From positions 1-64,000 of the forward strand of contig NZ_JAOWLB010000022.1 in assembly GCF_025751555.1 (NCBI RefSeq): 64,000 nucleotides of DNA, read 5' to 3'. The stretch comes from Ruegeria aquimaris (lineage in GTDB: Bacteria > Pseudomonadota > Alphaproteobacteria > Rhodobacterales > Rhodobacteraceae). The first letter of the stretch is position 1; each line of letters begins with the position of its first letter. The position numbers were made by a program, and so were the translations under genes. Below are positions 20,015 to 28,316 of this stretch, in pieces. The notes under the pieces were generated by a model. The model was not told the origin of the DNA. It saw nothing but the letters and a program-made list of their open reading frames with translations, and made no database searches.

Positions 20015-21250
20015 ATGTCGGTGGCAAGCACATTAGAACGTCAGATGCTGACCTTGATCAACCAGGAGCGCACGGCGGCGGGGCTGAACCCGGTGACGCT
20101 GGAGCTGCGGCTGAACAGCTCGGCCGAGCTGCACAGCCGGTGGATGCTGGACAGGGATGTATTCTCGCACACCGGCGCCGGGGGCAGCTCGCCGGGCGAC
20201 CGGATGGAGGACGCGGGGTTCGTGTTCTCGGGCAACTGGACCTGGGCCGAGAATATCGCCTGGCAGAGCGAACGCGGCGCGCCGGGACTGGCCGATGATG
20301 TGATCGACCTGCACACCGGGCTGATGAACAGCCCCGGCCACCGGGCCAATATCCTGAACCCGGATGTGACGGTGATCGGGATCGGCATCGACCAGGGCGA
20401 CTACAAAGGCTGGGACGCGGTGATGGTGACGCAGAATTTCGCCCGGACCGCGGCGGCAGTGCGGGTGGATGCCGGATCGGGCCTGATCGGCGGCGCCGGC
20501 GCTGACAGGATCTACGGGACGGCGGGTGACGACCGGATCGAAGGCGGCGGCGGCGACGATGTATTGGTCGGTCGGTCCGGCCATGACACGATCGATGGTG
20601 GTGCGGGCAATGACCGGGCCTGGGGGAGCGACGGCAACGACAGGATGACCGGCGCGGATGGCCACGACAACCTCAACGGCGGCAGTGGCCACGACTGGCT
20701 GTCGGGCGGCAATGGCAACGATACGATCTCGGGCGGGGGCGGCAACGACCGGGTGCGGGGCGATGCCGGCAACGATCTGCTTGGCGGCGGCGCGGGCAGC
20801 GACACGCTGGCCGGAGGCAGCGGCGCCGACCGTCTTTGGGGGGTCGATGGCAACGACTGGATCTGGGGCGGGTCCCAGAACGACCAGCTTTATGGCGGCA
20901 CCGGCAACGACACGCTGATCGCCGGTCCGGATGACGATCTGCTGCGCGGCGAGGACGGGCGCGACCACCTGAACGGCAGCGCGGGCAATGACGATCTTGC
21001 GGGCGGCGCGGGACCCGATCTGTTCGTGTTCAGCGCCGGGCGCGACATTGTTCGCGACTTTGGCGCCGGAGGCGAGGCGGACCGGATCGATCTGCGCGCG
21101 GCGGCGGGCATCACGGGGTTCGGCGATCTCTTTGCCAACCACCTGAGCTTTGCCGACGGCAATGCCCTGATCACCGACGCCATGGGTGAGGTGATGGTTC
21201 TCGAAGGGATCGGCCGCGGCATGCTGGAGGCCGGGGACTTCCTGTTCTGA
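20015..21250 (+). CDS. Secreted CAP-domain protein with RTX calcium-binding repeats
   Basis: A 411-residue protein. The N-terminal CAP/SCP domain (about residues 8-145) shows LHSRWM, ENIAW and HRANILNPDVTVIGIG, with the conserved His/Glu positions of the family. About a dozen GGxGxD nonapeptides follow (about residues 155-330), which bind calcium in roll structures. The C-terminus ends in a hydrophobic DFLF-type type I secretion signal. There is no N-terminal signal peptide. It should leave the cell through a TolC-type system that is not encoded here. The ATG at 20015 has GGAG 7 nt upstream; an earlier ATG at 20003 has none. Confidence 0.85.
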   Translation: MSVASTLERQMLTLINQERTAAGLNPVTLELRLNSSAELHSRWMLDRDVFSHTGAGGSSPGDRMEDAGFVFSGNWTWAENIAWQSERGAPGLADDVIDLHTGLMNSPGHRANILNPDVTVIGIGIDQGDYKGWDAVMVTQNFARTAAAVRVDAGSGLIGGAGADRIYGTAGDDRIEGGGGDDVLVGRSGHDTIDGGAGNDRAWGSDGNDRMTGADGHDNLNGGSGHDWLSGGNGNDTISGGGGNDRVRGDAGNDLLGGGAGSDTLAGGSGADRLWGVDGNDWIWGGSQNDQLYGGTGNDTLIAGPDDDLLRGEDGRDHLNGSAGNDDLAGGAGPDLFVFSAGRDIVRDFGAGGEADRIDLRAAAGITGFGDLFANHLSFADGNALITDAMGEVMVLEGIGRGMLEAGDFLF

Positions 21251-21259
21251 TCCGGCCCG

Positions 21260-22417
21260 TCACCAGCGGACCGGCACGGTGAGAGGCCCCCGGAAAGCCC
21301 AGCCGCCGAACCGGGCCTCGCCGTTCAGGGCGAGGCCCGGGAACCGTTCGAAGAGGAGCGGCAGCGCCACATCTCCGATCAGCGCCCTGGAGGCCCAGGC
21401 CCCGGCGCAGAAATGCGGCCCGGCGCCGAAGGAGATCGCCGGTGCGATATCCTGATCCAGATCGAAGCGGTCGGGATTGGTGAAAACGCTCTCGTCGCGA
21501 TTGCCCGATCCGAACATCAGGAATACCCGGTCCTCGGGCTCCAGCGTCACGCCCTGCACCGTGGCGCGCAGCGCCACCCGACGCGGCGACATGCCGATGG
21601 GCGAGATCCAGCGGGCATATTCCTCGAACGCGCGCAACCAGGGCACCGCGCCCGATTGCAGACGCGCCAGCGCCTCCGGGTGGCTGAGTACCGCCCAGGC
21701 GGTGCCGGCGATGGCATCGCGCGGCTCGTTCTGGCCGCCGGAGATGGCGAGCTTGATATTGGCACGGGTCTGCGCATCGCTGAGACCTGCGCGGCGCTGC
21801 ACCGAGAGCAGCGAATGGTCGGGGGCGGCATCCAGCACAGGGATCATCGCGTCGATATGGGCGTCGATCGAGGCGGTGCAGTCATGGCAGCGCGCCTCGA
21901 CCGCGGGATCGCCCGCGTAATTGGCGCAACCGTCGATCATGCCCTGGCTCACCCGATCCATCTCGACGGCGGCCATGTTGGTCAGCCCGGTGATCGCCTT
22001 GAGCGCCTCGGCCGAGACGGGCATGGCATAGTCGCGCACCAGATCGCAGGCGCCACGCGGCGCCAGATCGTCCAGAACCCGCTCGGTGGCGGCGCGGAAC
22101 TGCGCGGTCCAGACCTGTTTCACCGTCCTAGGCGAGACGGTGGGAAAGATCGCCTTGCGCTCGGCCATATGCGCATCACCATCCTTGCGCATCATGTTCT
22201 GGCCCATCAGCACGGTCATCAACCCCTGCGGCTGGTCCGAAGAGAACACCTCCACCCGCTTCTCCTGCTCGAAAATGTCGCCGCGCCGGGTGATCAGCGT
22301 CGCGCCCAGTTGCGGCACATAGGCGATGGGCGCCTCGGCCCGCATCCGTTTCAGATCGGGATAGGGATCGGCCCAGAAGGCGCCCGGGTCGATTTCGTAG
22401 ACGGGTGCATCCGACAT
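21260..22417 (-). CDS. Cytochrome P450
   Basis: A soluble bacterial P450 of 385 residues that would insert oxygen using an external ferredoxin pair. The heme-binding loop FGAGPHFCAGAWASR holds the Cys ligand, the I-helix has GGQNEPRDAI and the K-helix carries EEYAR. The usual I-helix Thr is not in its normal place, as in the GGNEP subgroup. Start 22417 has AGGGAG 8 nt before it. It diverges from marR, and twin operators lie in between. Substrate and redox partner are unknown; no ferredoxin gene is adjacent. Confidence 0.9.
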   Translation of the reverse strand: MSDAPVYEIDPGAFWADPYPDLKRMRAEAPIAYVPQLGATLITRRGDIFEQEKRVEVFSSDQPQGLMTVLMGQNMMRKDGDAHMAERKAIFPTVSPRTVKQVWTAQFRAATERVLDDLAPRGACDLVRDYAMPVSAEALKAITGLTNMAAVEMDRVSQGMIDGCANYAGDPAVEARCHDCTASIDAHIDAMIPVLDAAPDHSLLSVQRRAGLSDAQTRANIKLAISGGQNEPRDAIAGTAWAVLSHPEALARLQSGAVPWLRAFEEYARWISPIGMSPRRVALRATVQGVTLEPEDRVFLMFGSGNRDESVFTNPDRFDLDQDIAPAISFGAGPHFCAGAWASRALIGDVALPLLFERFPGLALNGEARFGGWAFRGPLTVPVRW

Positions 22418-22429
22418 GGCGCGACTCCC

Positions 22430-22445
22430 TGTTGTCATGTCAACA
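22430..22445. promoter_or_regulatory. MarR operator candidate, copy 1
   Basis: TGTTGTCATGTCAACA is an imperfect palindrome (arms TGTTGTC/TGTCAACA type, one mismatch). It lies 12 bp before the P450 start codon, so bound repressor would block that gene. A near-identical copy starts 38 bp away. Confidence 0.65.
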
Positions 22446-22467
22446 TCTGATCACTCTGCGCAGAGCC

Positions 22468-22483
22468 TGTTGTCGTGTCAACA
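22468..22483. promoter_or_regulatory. MarR operator candidate, copy 2
   Basis: TGTTGTCGTGTCAACA differs from the other copy at one central base. It lies 40 bp upstream of the marR start, which suggests autoregulation together with control of the P450 gene. Confidence 0.65.
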
Positions 22484-22523
22484 CAATCGCTCTAGGCTGC
22501 GGTGGCATCAGGATCAGGAGCCC

Positions 22524-23036
22524 ATGACCATCGACCTTTCCGACGACCTGTTCCTTGTCCACCCCGACGGCACGGCTGACGGCCCCGCCGCCGCAACGCT
22601 CAGCTTTACCCGCTCGCCGACGGTCCTGCTCACCTTTGCCGGGAACCGGTTCACCCGGGCGGCAGCGCGGCATTACCAATCGGAATTCGGCATCGGTGCG
22701 ATGGACTGGCGCATGCTGGTGATGCTGACGCGCGAGCCGGACAGCTCGGTCTCGCATGCCGCGCGCACCATCGGCATCGACAAGGCGGCGGTCAGCCGCT
22801 CGCTGCGCCGCCTGGAAACGCTGGGGCTGGCTGCAGCCCGGGACGGCGACGAACGGCGCCGCCACTGGACCCTGACCGAGGCCGGGCGCCGGATGCATGG
22901 CCGTATCCTCGACAGCGCGCTGGAGCGCCAGCGCCGCCTGCTCGACGGCTTCACGCCAGAGGAGGTCGACGCCTTCACCACCTATCTGCGGCGCATCCTC
23001 GACAATATCGAAACGCTCGGCGCCACCGATCCCTGA
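22524..23036 (+). CDS. MarR-family transcriptional regulator
   Basis: A 170-residue winged-helix regulator. The recognition region reads VSHAARTIGIDKAAVSRSLRRL, followed by the wing DGDERRRHWTLTEAG (the DxRxxR signature). The first 40 residues are a longer lead-in than usual. AGGAG stands 3 nt before the ATG at 22524; the frame extends upstream but without a better start. Divergent from the P450 gene and flanked by twin operators, it very likely controls that gene in response to the P450 substrate or a toxic phenol-like effector. Confidence 0.88.
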   Translation: MTIDLSDDLFLVHPDGTADGPAAATLSFTRSPTVLLTFAGNRFTRAAARHYQSEFGIGAMDWRMLVMLTREPDSSVSHAARTIGIDKAAVSRSLRRLETLGLAAARDGDERRRHWTLTEAGRRMHGRILDSALERQRRLLDGFTPEEVDAFTTYLRRILDNIETLGATDP

Positions 23037-23049
23037 GCCCACCCGCCGC

Positions 23050-23108
23050 TTCATTTCGCTCGAAGTACTCCGGGGGGAGCGCCGCAGGCGCGGGGGGCAG
23101 AGCCCCCC
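23050..23108 (+). repeat. Dispersed box-plus-hairpins element, copy A
   Basis: The box ATTTCGCTCGAAGTACTC is followed by a variable hairpin (GCGCC-GCA-GGCGC) and a GGGGGGC-AGA-GCCCCCC hairpin. It starts 14 nt after the marR stop and ends before the convergent ppk2 stop. Three more copies occur in the window, at about 32.1, 56.1 and 62.9 kb. Confidence 0.75.
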
Positions 23109-23119
23109 TGGCCCGGGAT

Positions 23120-24037
23120 TCAATAGACCTTCGGCACGTAGAGCTCGTCAGGCAGCACCCGGCGTTCGTAATCGGGGTTATACTTGCGGTCCGGCAGCGT
23201 GACCTTTTCGTGCGGCACATCGGAATAGGGGATCTTCGACAGAAGATGCTCGATGCAGTTCAGCCGTTCGCGCTTCTTGTCATTTCCCTCGACGATATAC
23301 CACGGCGCCTCGGGGATGTTGGTGCGTTCGAACATCGCCTCCTTGGCCTTGGTGTACTGTTCCCAGCGGATGCGGCTTTCCAGATCCATAGGCGACAGTT
23401 TCCATTGTTTCATGGGATCGTGGATGCGCATGAGGAATCGCATCTGCTGTTCCTCGTCGGTGATCGAGAACCAGTATTTCAGCAGGATGATGCCCGAGCG
23501 CACCAGCATGCGTTCAAACTCGGGAACGTCCTGAAAGAACTGTTCCACCTGGTCATCGGTGGCAAAGCCCATCACCCGTTCGACGCCCGCGCGGTTGTAC
23601 CAGGAGCGGTCGAACAGCACGATTTCGCCCCCGGCGGGCAGGTGCGGCACGTAGCGCTGGAAATACCACTGGCTCTGTTCCCGGCGCGAGGGTGCGGGCA
23701 GCGCCACCACACGCGCGACACGCGGGTTCAGCCGCTGGGTGATCCGCTTGATCACCCCGCCCTTGCCGGCGCTGTCGCGCCCTTCCATCAGGATGCAGAC
23801 CTTGGCGCCGGTATGTTCGACCCAGTCCTGGACCTTGATCAGTTCGGCCTGGAGCCGCAGCAGGTTGCGGAAATAGGTCTGCCGGTCCAGCATGTCGGGA
23901 TGCTGGTCCTTGTAGATCTTGCGGATCTCCATCGAGAGCATCGGCTCGCTGAACTCGATTTCGATATCCTCGTCCAGCGAATCCTCAAGTTCGGCTTCGA
24001 GCCATTCCATCGACGGATCGTTGGTTTCCTTGGTCAA
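23120..24037 (-). CDS. ppk2: Polyphosphate kinase 2 (PPK2 family, class I type)
   Basis: A 305-residue single-domain PPK2 that uses polyphosphate to phosphorylate nucleoside diphosphates, or the reverse. Walker A is EGRDSAGKGG and Walker B region VLFDRSWYNRAGVERVMGF. The lid region SRREQSQWYFQRYV is conserved. The start is TTG at 24037, with AAAGGA 7 nt before it. An acidic N-terminal tail (about residues 10-35) precedes the domain. It acts in the cytoplasm in energy and phosphate storage; nucleotide preference (ADP or GDP) cannot be told from the sequence alone. Confidence 0.9.
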   Translation of the reverse strand: MTKETNDPSMEWLEAELEDSLDEDIEIEFSEPMLSMEIRKIYKDQHPDMLDRQTYFRNLLRLQAELIKVQDWVEHTGAKVCILMEGRDSAGKGGVIKRITQRLNPRVARVVALPAPSRREQSQWYFQRYVPHLPAGGEIVLFDRSWYNRAGVERVMGFATDDQVEQFFQDVPEFERMLVRSGIILLKYWFSITDEEQQMRFLMRIHDPMKQWKLSPMDLESRIRWEQYTKAKEAMFERTNIPEAPWYIVEGNDKKRERLNCIEHLLSKIPYSDVPHEKVTLPDRKYNPDYERRVLPDELYVPKVY

Positions 24038-24201
24038 GATAAATTCCTTTCGGCTTTCTGGCTGGGCATCACCCGTAAGGGCGTGGGATGAAAATCTGAT
24101 GTCATATGGACCGGCCCCTGTCGTTGCGGGAAATCAAACCGCGCGAACCGGGATCTGAAACCAGACATGGGAAGGCGGGCGGCGGCTGCAAGGTCTGCCT
24201 C

Positions 24202-24660
24202 TCAGACCGGGAGCGCCGTGGTCTTGAACACGGTCCTGAGGGCGAACGAGCTTTGCATCTGGGCCACGCCAGGCAGACGCGACAGGTATTGGCGGTGGAT
24301 GCGAGCAAAATCCTCGGTGTTTTCGGCAACGACCTTGAGGATGTAATCGGCGGTTCCGGCCATCAGGTGGCATTCCAGCACGTCCGGGATGCGCGACACC
24401 GCCTTTTCAAAGGCGTCAAGCAGTTCGTCGGCCTGGCCCTGAAGCGTGATTTCGACAAAGACTGTGGTCGGCAGCCCCATCTTGCGCGCATCCAGCAGGG
24501 CGACATAATCGCGGATATAGCCGTCAGCCTCTAACCGCTGCACCCGCCTGTGGCAGGCAGAGGGGGACAGATTGGCCCGTTCCGACAGGTCCGCATTGGA
24601 CATCCGACCTCTGGTCTGAAGGGCCGCGAGAATCTTTCGATCTGTCGCATCAAGGCTCAT
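24202..24660 (-). CDS. Lrp/AsnC-family regulator of alanine dehydrogenase
   Basis: A 152-residue Lrp/AsnC regulator with helix-turn-helix SNADLSERANLSPSACHRRV and a RAM domain. It diverges from ald, with 138 bp between the starts. This is the standard layout for the activator of alanine dehydrogenase (AldR type), which responds to alanine. Confidence 0.88.
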   Translation of the reverse strand: MSLDATDRKILAALQTRGRMSNADLSERANLSPSACHRRVQRLEADGYIRDYVALLDARKMGLPTTVFVEITLQGQADELLDAFEKAVSRIPDVLECHLMAGTADYILKVVAENTEDFARIHRQYLSRLPGVAQMQSSFALRTVFKTTALPV

Positions 24661-24798
24661 GCGCGCACATCCTTTGCGTGTTGATGATCATAGTTCGAAG
24701 AATATCGCAAAAAACATGCAAATGACGAGTGGAGTTTCACAGAAATTGTTTGCGTGATCTGCCAAAACATTGGGCAGATTGCGAACGGAGGACGCGAA

Positions 24799-25914
<1,116 letters not shown>

Positions 25915-25948
25915 GCGGTCTGACCGGCCTGACAGTGCAAGAGTGGAG

Positions 25949-25977
25949 AACCCGTCGGCTGGTCCGGCGGGTTTTTT
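25949..25977 (+). terminator. Rho-independent terminator of ald
   Basis: AACCCGTCGG and CCGGCGGGTT form a 10-bp stem (one G-U pair) with a 5-nt loop, followed by a run of six T. It lies 35 nt after the ald stop. Confidence 0.92.
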
Positions 25978-26000
25978 CGCCACCGGGGGCAGCAAACAGG

Positions 26001-27824
26001 CTAGGTGCGGGACGAAAAGACCGGGTAATGGCTGCTGTAGCGCCAACTGCGGGCCAGGTTGTTCTTGCCCGCGATGGTGCGGTCGGAGACATGCTCTGAC
26101 CACAAGGACAGAAGCACCGCGCGCGGCCCGTCGCCCTTGGGCATGTCGATCTCGACGATCTTGCCTGTCTCGTCCTTCCACATTGCAAACGAATGGCAAG
26201 GGCCAAACTTGCCTTGGCGATTTGCCCGGTCGATAAGCCCGTAGGAGGTCATGGTCAGCACCGAACTGCCGGGATCGTCGGCAAGGTTCGAGGCATATTG
26301 CGCGGGCCAGCGGTTCCGGATCTGCGGACCGTCCAGCAGCAGCGCAAAGATCAGGTTGGGCGCGACCGAGCGCAGGATCTCGTGGCACGGGTCGGAGCGC
26401 GCCAGTTCCTCGCAGATCAGGACGGAGAACACCGACCGCTTTCGGAAGCGGTGGAAATGCACCTCGCGACGGCCCAGGGGACAGGATTCCCACCAATACT
26501 TGATCTTGGGGTTGAGCGAGGAGGACAGCGCATAGGTTTCGACCTGACTGCGATCCATCCGCCAGCGATGGTGCTTTCTGCGGCTGGTGGTCCGGTGCAG
26601 ATCGGCGGCGCCGTACCAGACCCGGGTCAGGACGTGGTTTCCCGGTTCGGGTGCACACCCGTCCGCCTCGCGGCAATTGTCGCTGCTGCCGGAGATTATG
26701 AATTCCAGACCCGGTTCCACTTTCTTGAGACGGGTGCACAAGTCCTCGAACAAGGCGTAATCCACCGCATATTCGGGCAGGACAATGCCATTTACACGCC
26801 GCGATTGATCTTTTGCCGATTTCAGAAGACTCTCGCAGTTCTCCAGAAACAAATCGCGCTTTTCCTTGCCCTTGATCCAGGTCTGATCGAGGTGAAAGTT
26901 GTCCCAGTCCTTTTTCCAGTAATGCAGGTTCTTTTGCGTCTGCTGCGTATCCTCGTGGGGACAAAAGCACTTGGCCTCAAGCGTCGCGGGCTCGGGTATC
27001 AGCAGGATATCGAGCGTTTCCTGATCTTCGCCGTTTGCCGGTTCGGGCAGGTCGTACCATGAACAACGCACCTCGCCGCGCCCCGGCAACAGGCTCAGGT
27101 TCCGGGTCAGGTTGCGCAGGGTCGCGCCGACCGGCGCCACCCGGACCTTTGGCAGCACGCAGACGACCGAGCGGTCAGCCAGGAGCGTGAGCGACGCGGG
27201 CGGACGGGGTGTTTCCATTCCGCTCGCCCCGCCACGCCGCCAGCGCATCCTGGTGAGCTTGTCATCCTCACGATAGGGGGTCAGATACCAATCCTCGACA
27301 AATTCCTCGAACGGGCTGCGCTTAAACGCGCCAACGGGGTCGCGCAAAATCCGGTTGCAGGCCATGTCGGAGATCATCACCAGCTTCAGCGCCCAGCGCC
27401 ACCATTTGCTGTTGTCCGCATCGTCGCCCAGATAGGAACCGGGGGTGACGGGATCGCCCCAATGGCGGATCAGTTGCCGCCACAGGACCTGAACATATTT
27501 TGGCGGAAAACCCTTTGGATTCTGTTCCGCATCGCGCCACATTTCACCCGCCGTATCGGCCAGTTTGCGGTCGGCTGTGGACAGTACGAATTGCCCGCCG
27601 CTCAGGTCGTCCTTTTCGGCAAACGGGGAAGGTTCGAAAAACGCGATGACGCCGCCGACCTTTAGCAGATAGGCGGCGACCGCAAAAACATCCATTGGGT
27701 GAGGTGGGCAAATCTCCCATTTCCATGTCAGGGAAATGGTTCCATCCACCTTGTAGTCGGGCAATTCCACCGAACCCGTCGGCAACACATTGCGGATAAC
27801 CGAACCAACCGTCTGATCTTTCAC
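26001..27824 (-). CDS. Unrecognised protein with a C-terminal nitrilase-like catalytic triad
   Basis: A protein of about 607 residues; I do not recognise the whole. In the C-terminal half the order of motifs matches the carbon-nitrogen hydrolase (nitrilase) fold: a Glu in IVLPEYA (Glu351), a Lys in RRKHHRWRMDRS (Lys417) and a Cys in VLICEEL (Cys471), followed by a strand LIFALLLDG and the loop SVLTMTSYGLIDRAN. The N-terminal 270 residues are Trp-rich and match no family I know. GTG at 27824 has GGGGA 7 nt before it; the frame is open to a TTG at 27869. The DNA looks less GC-rich than its neighbours, and both neighbours are core metabolism, so it may be acquired. The bond it cuts, if any, is unknown. 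Confidence 0.72.
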   Translation of the reverse strand: MKDQTVGSVIRNVLPTGSVELPDYKVDGTISLTWKWEICPPHPMDVFAVAAYLLKVGGVIAFFEPSPFAEKDDLSGGQFVLSTADRKLADTAGEMWRDAEQNPKGFPPKYVQVLWRQLIRHWGDPVTPGSYLGDDADNSKWWRWALKLVMISDMACNRILRDPVGAFKRSPFEEFVEDWYLTPYREDDKLTRMRWRRGGASGMETPRPPASLTLLADRSVVCVLPKVRVAPVGATLRNLTRNLSLLPGRGEVRCSWYDLPEPANGEDQETLDILLIPEPATLEAKCFCPHEDTQQTQKNLHYWKKDWDNFHLDQTWIKGKEKRDLFLENCESLLKSAKDQSRRVNGIVLPEYAVDYALFEDLCTRLKKVEPGLEFIISGSSDNCREADGCAPEPGNHVLTRVWYGAADLHRTTSRRKHHRWRMDRSQVETYALSSSLNPKIKYWWESCPLGRREVHFHRFRKRSVFSVLICEELARSDPCHEILRSVAPNLIFALLLDGPQIRNRWPAQYASNLADDPGSSVLTMTSYGLIDRANRQGKFGPCHSFAMWKDETGKIVEIDMPKGDGPRAVLLSLWSEHVSDRTIAGKNNLARSWRYSSHYPVFSSRT

Positions 27825-28028
27825 ACAAAAATCCCCGATCACAATAAATGGTTGAAAAACGAAACCCAACCCTCAACCATTTGTCAACGATTTCGTGATA
27901 CTCTCCTCCGGACTGGTTCTGGAAAATGCCGCACCGGGGCCATATTTACGCTTGGCACCCCATGTGGTATTAGGATCACGTCGATACGACGCATTCTGAC
28001 CGGCTTATGGTTAACGAAGAGGCGCACG

Positions 28029-28247
28029 ATGCCCAGCAGAACGTCTGACAAACTGCGGCAGCAGCAGGTCGAACGAGCCAAACGCTATGAGAAAACGCAC
28101 GAGTCGGCGGTTCAGGGTTACGCCGAATACGTGGCCAGGCAGGCTGAGTTGCAGGGGTTTGCAGAGTTGGGCTTGCCGGTGGATGACGACTTTACCGAAA
28201 GCGTGCGCGAGGCTGCCGAGGACCGGTTTCGCAAGGCTGCCCTCTGA
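28029..28247 (+). CDS. Small charged helical protein, unknown function
   Basis: A 72-residue protein with no recognised family. It is rich in Glu, Arg and Gln and should be almost fully helical (LRQQQVERAKRYEKTHES, then VREAAEDRFRKAAL). There is no signal peptide or membrane segment. AAGAGG stands 8 nt before the ATG, which supports translation. It diverges from the nitrilase-like gene with about 200 bp between starts, so the two might belong together. Confidence 0.6.
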   Translation: MPSRTSDKLRQQQVERAKRYEKTHESAVQGYAEYVARQAELQGFAELGLPVDDDFTESVREAAEDRFRKAAL

Positions 28248-28316
28248 CATCCGAACATTTGGCGCTGCGCGCAGGCTTGGACCGTGTGCGGCTGTCGTGC
28301 CACCGCCTGCCAACTC

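Noticed and set aside
20470-21010. DNA-level tandem repeat or CRISPR-like array
   Set aside because: The periodicity comes from RTX nonapeptides in the protein; units vary and there are no spacers.
26001-27824. Reverse-transcriptase-nitrilase fusion (defence type)
   Set aside because: No YxDD or other reverse-transcriptase motifs occur in the N-terminal half; LGDDADN has no catalytic context.
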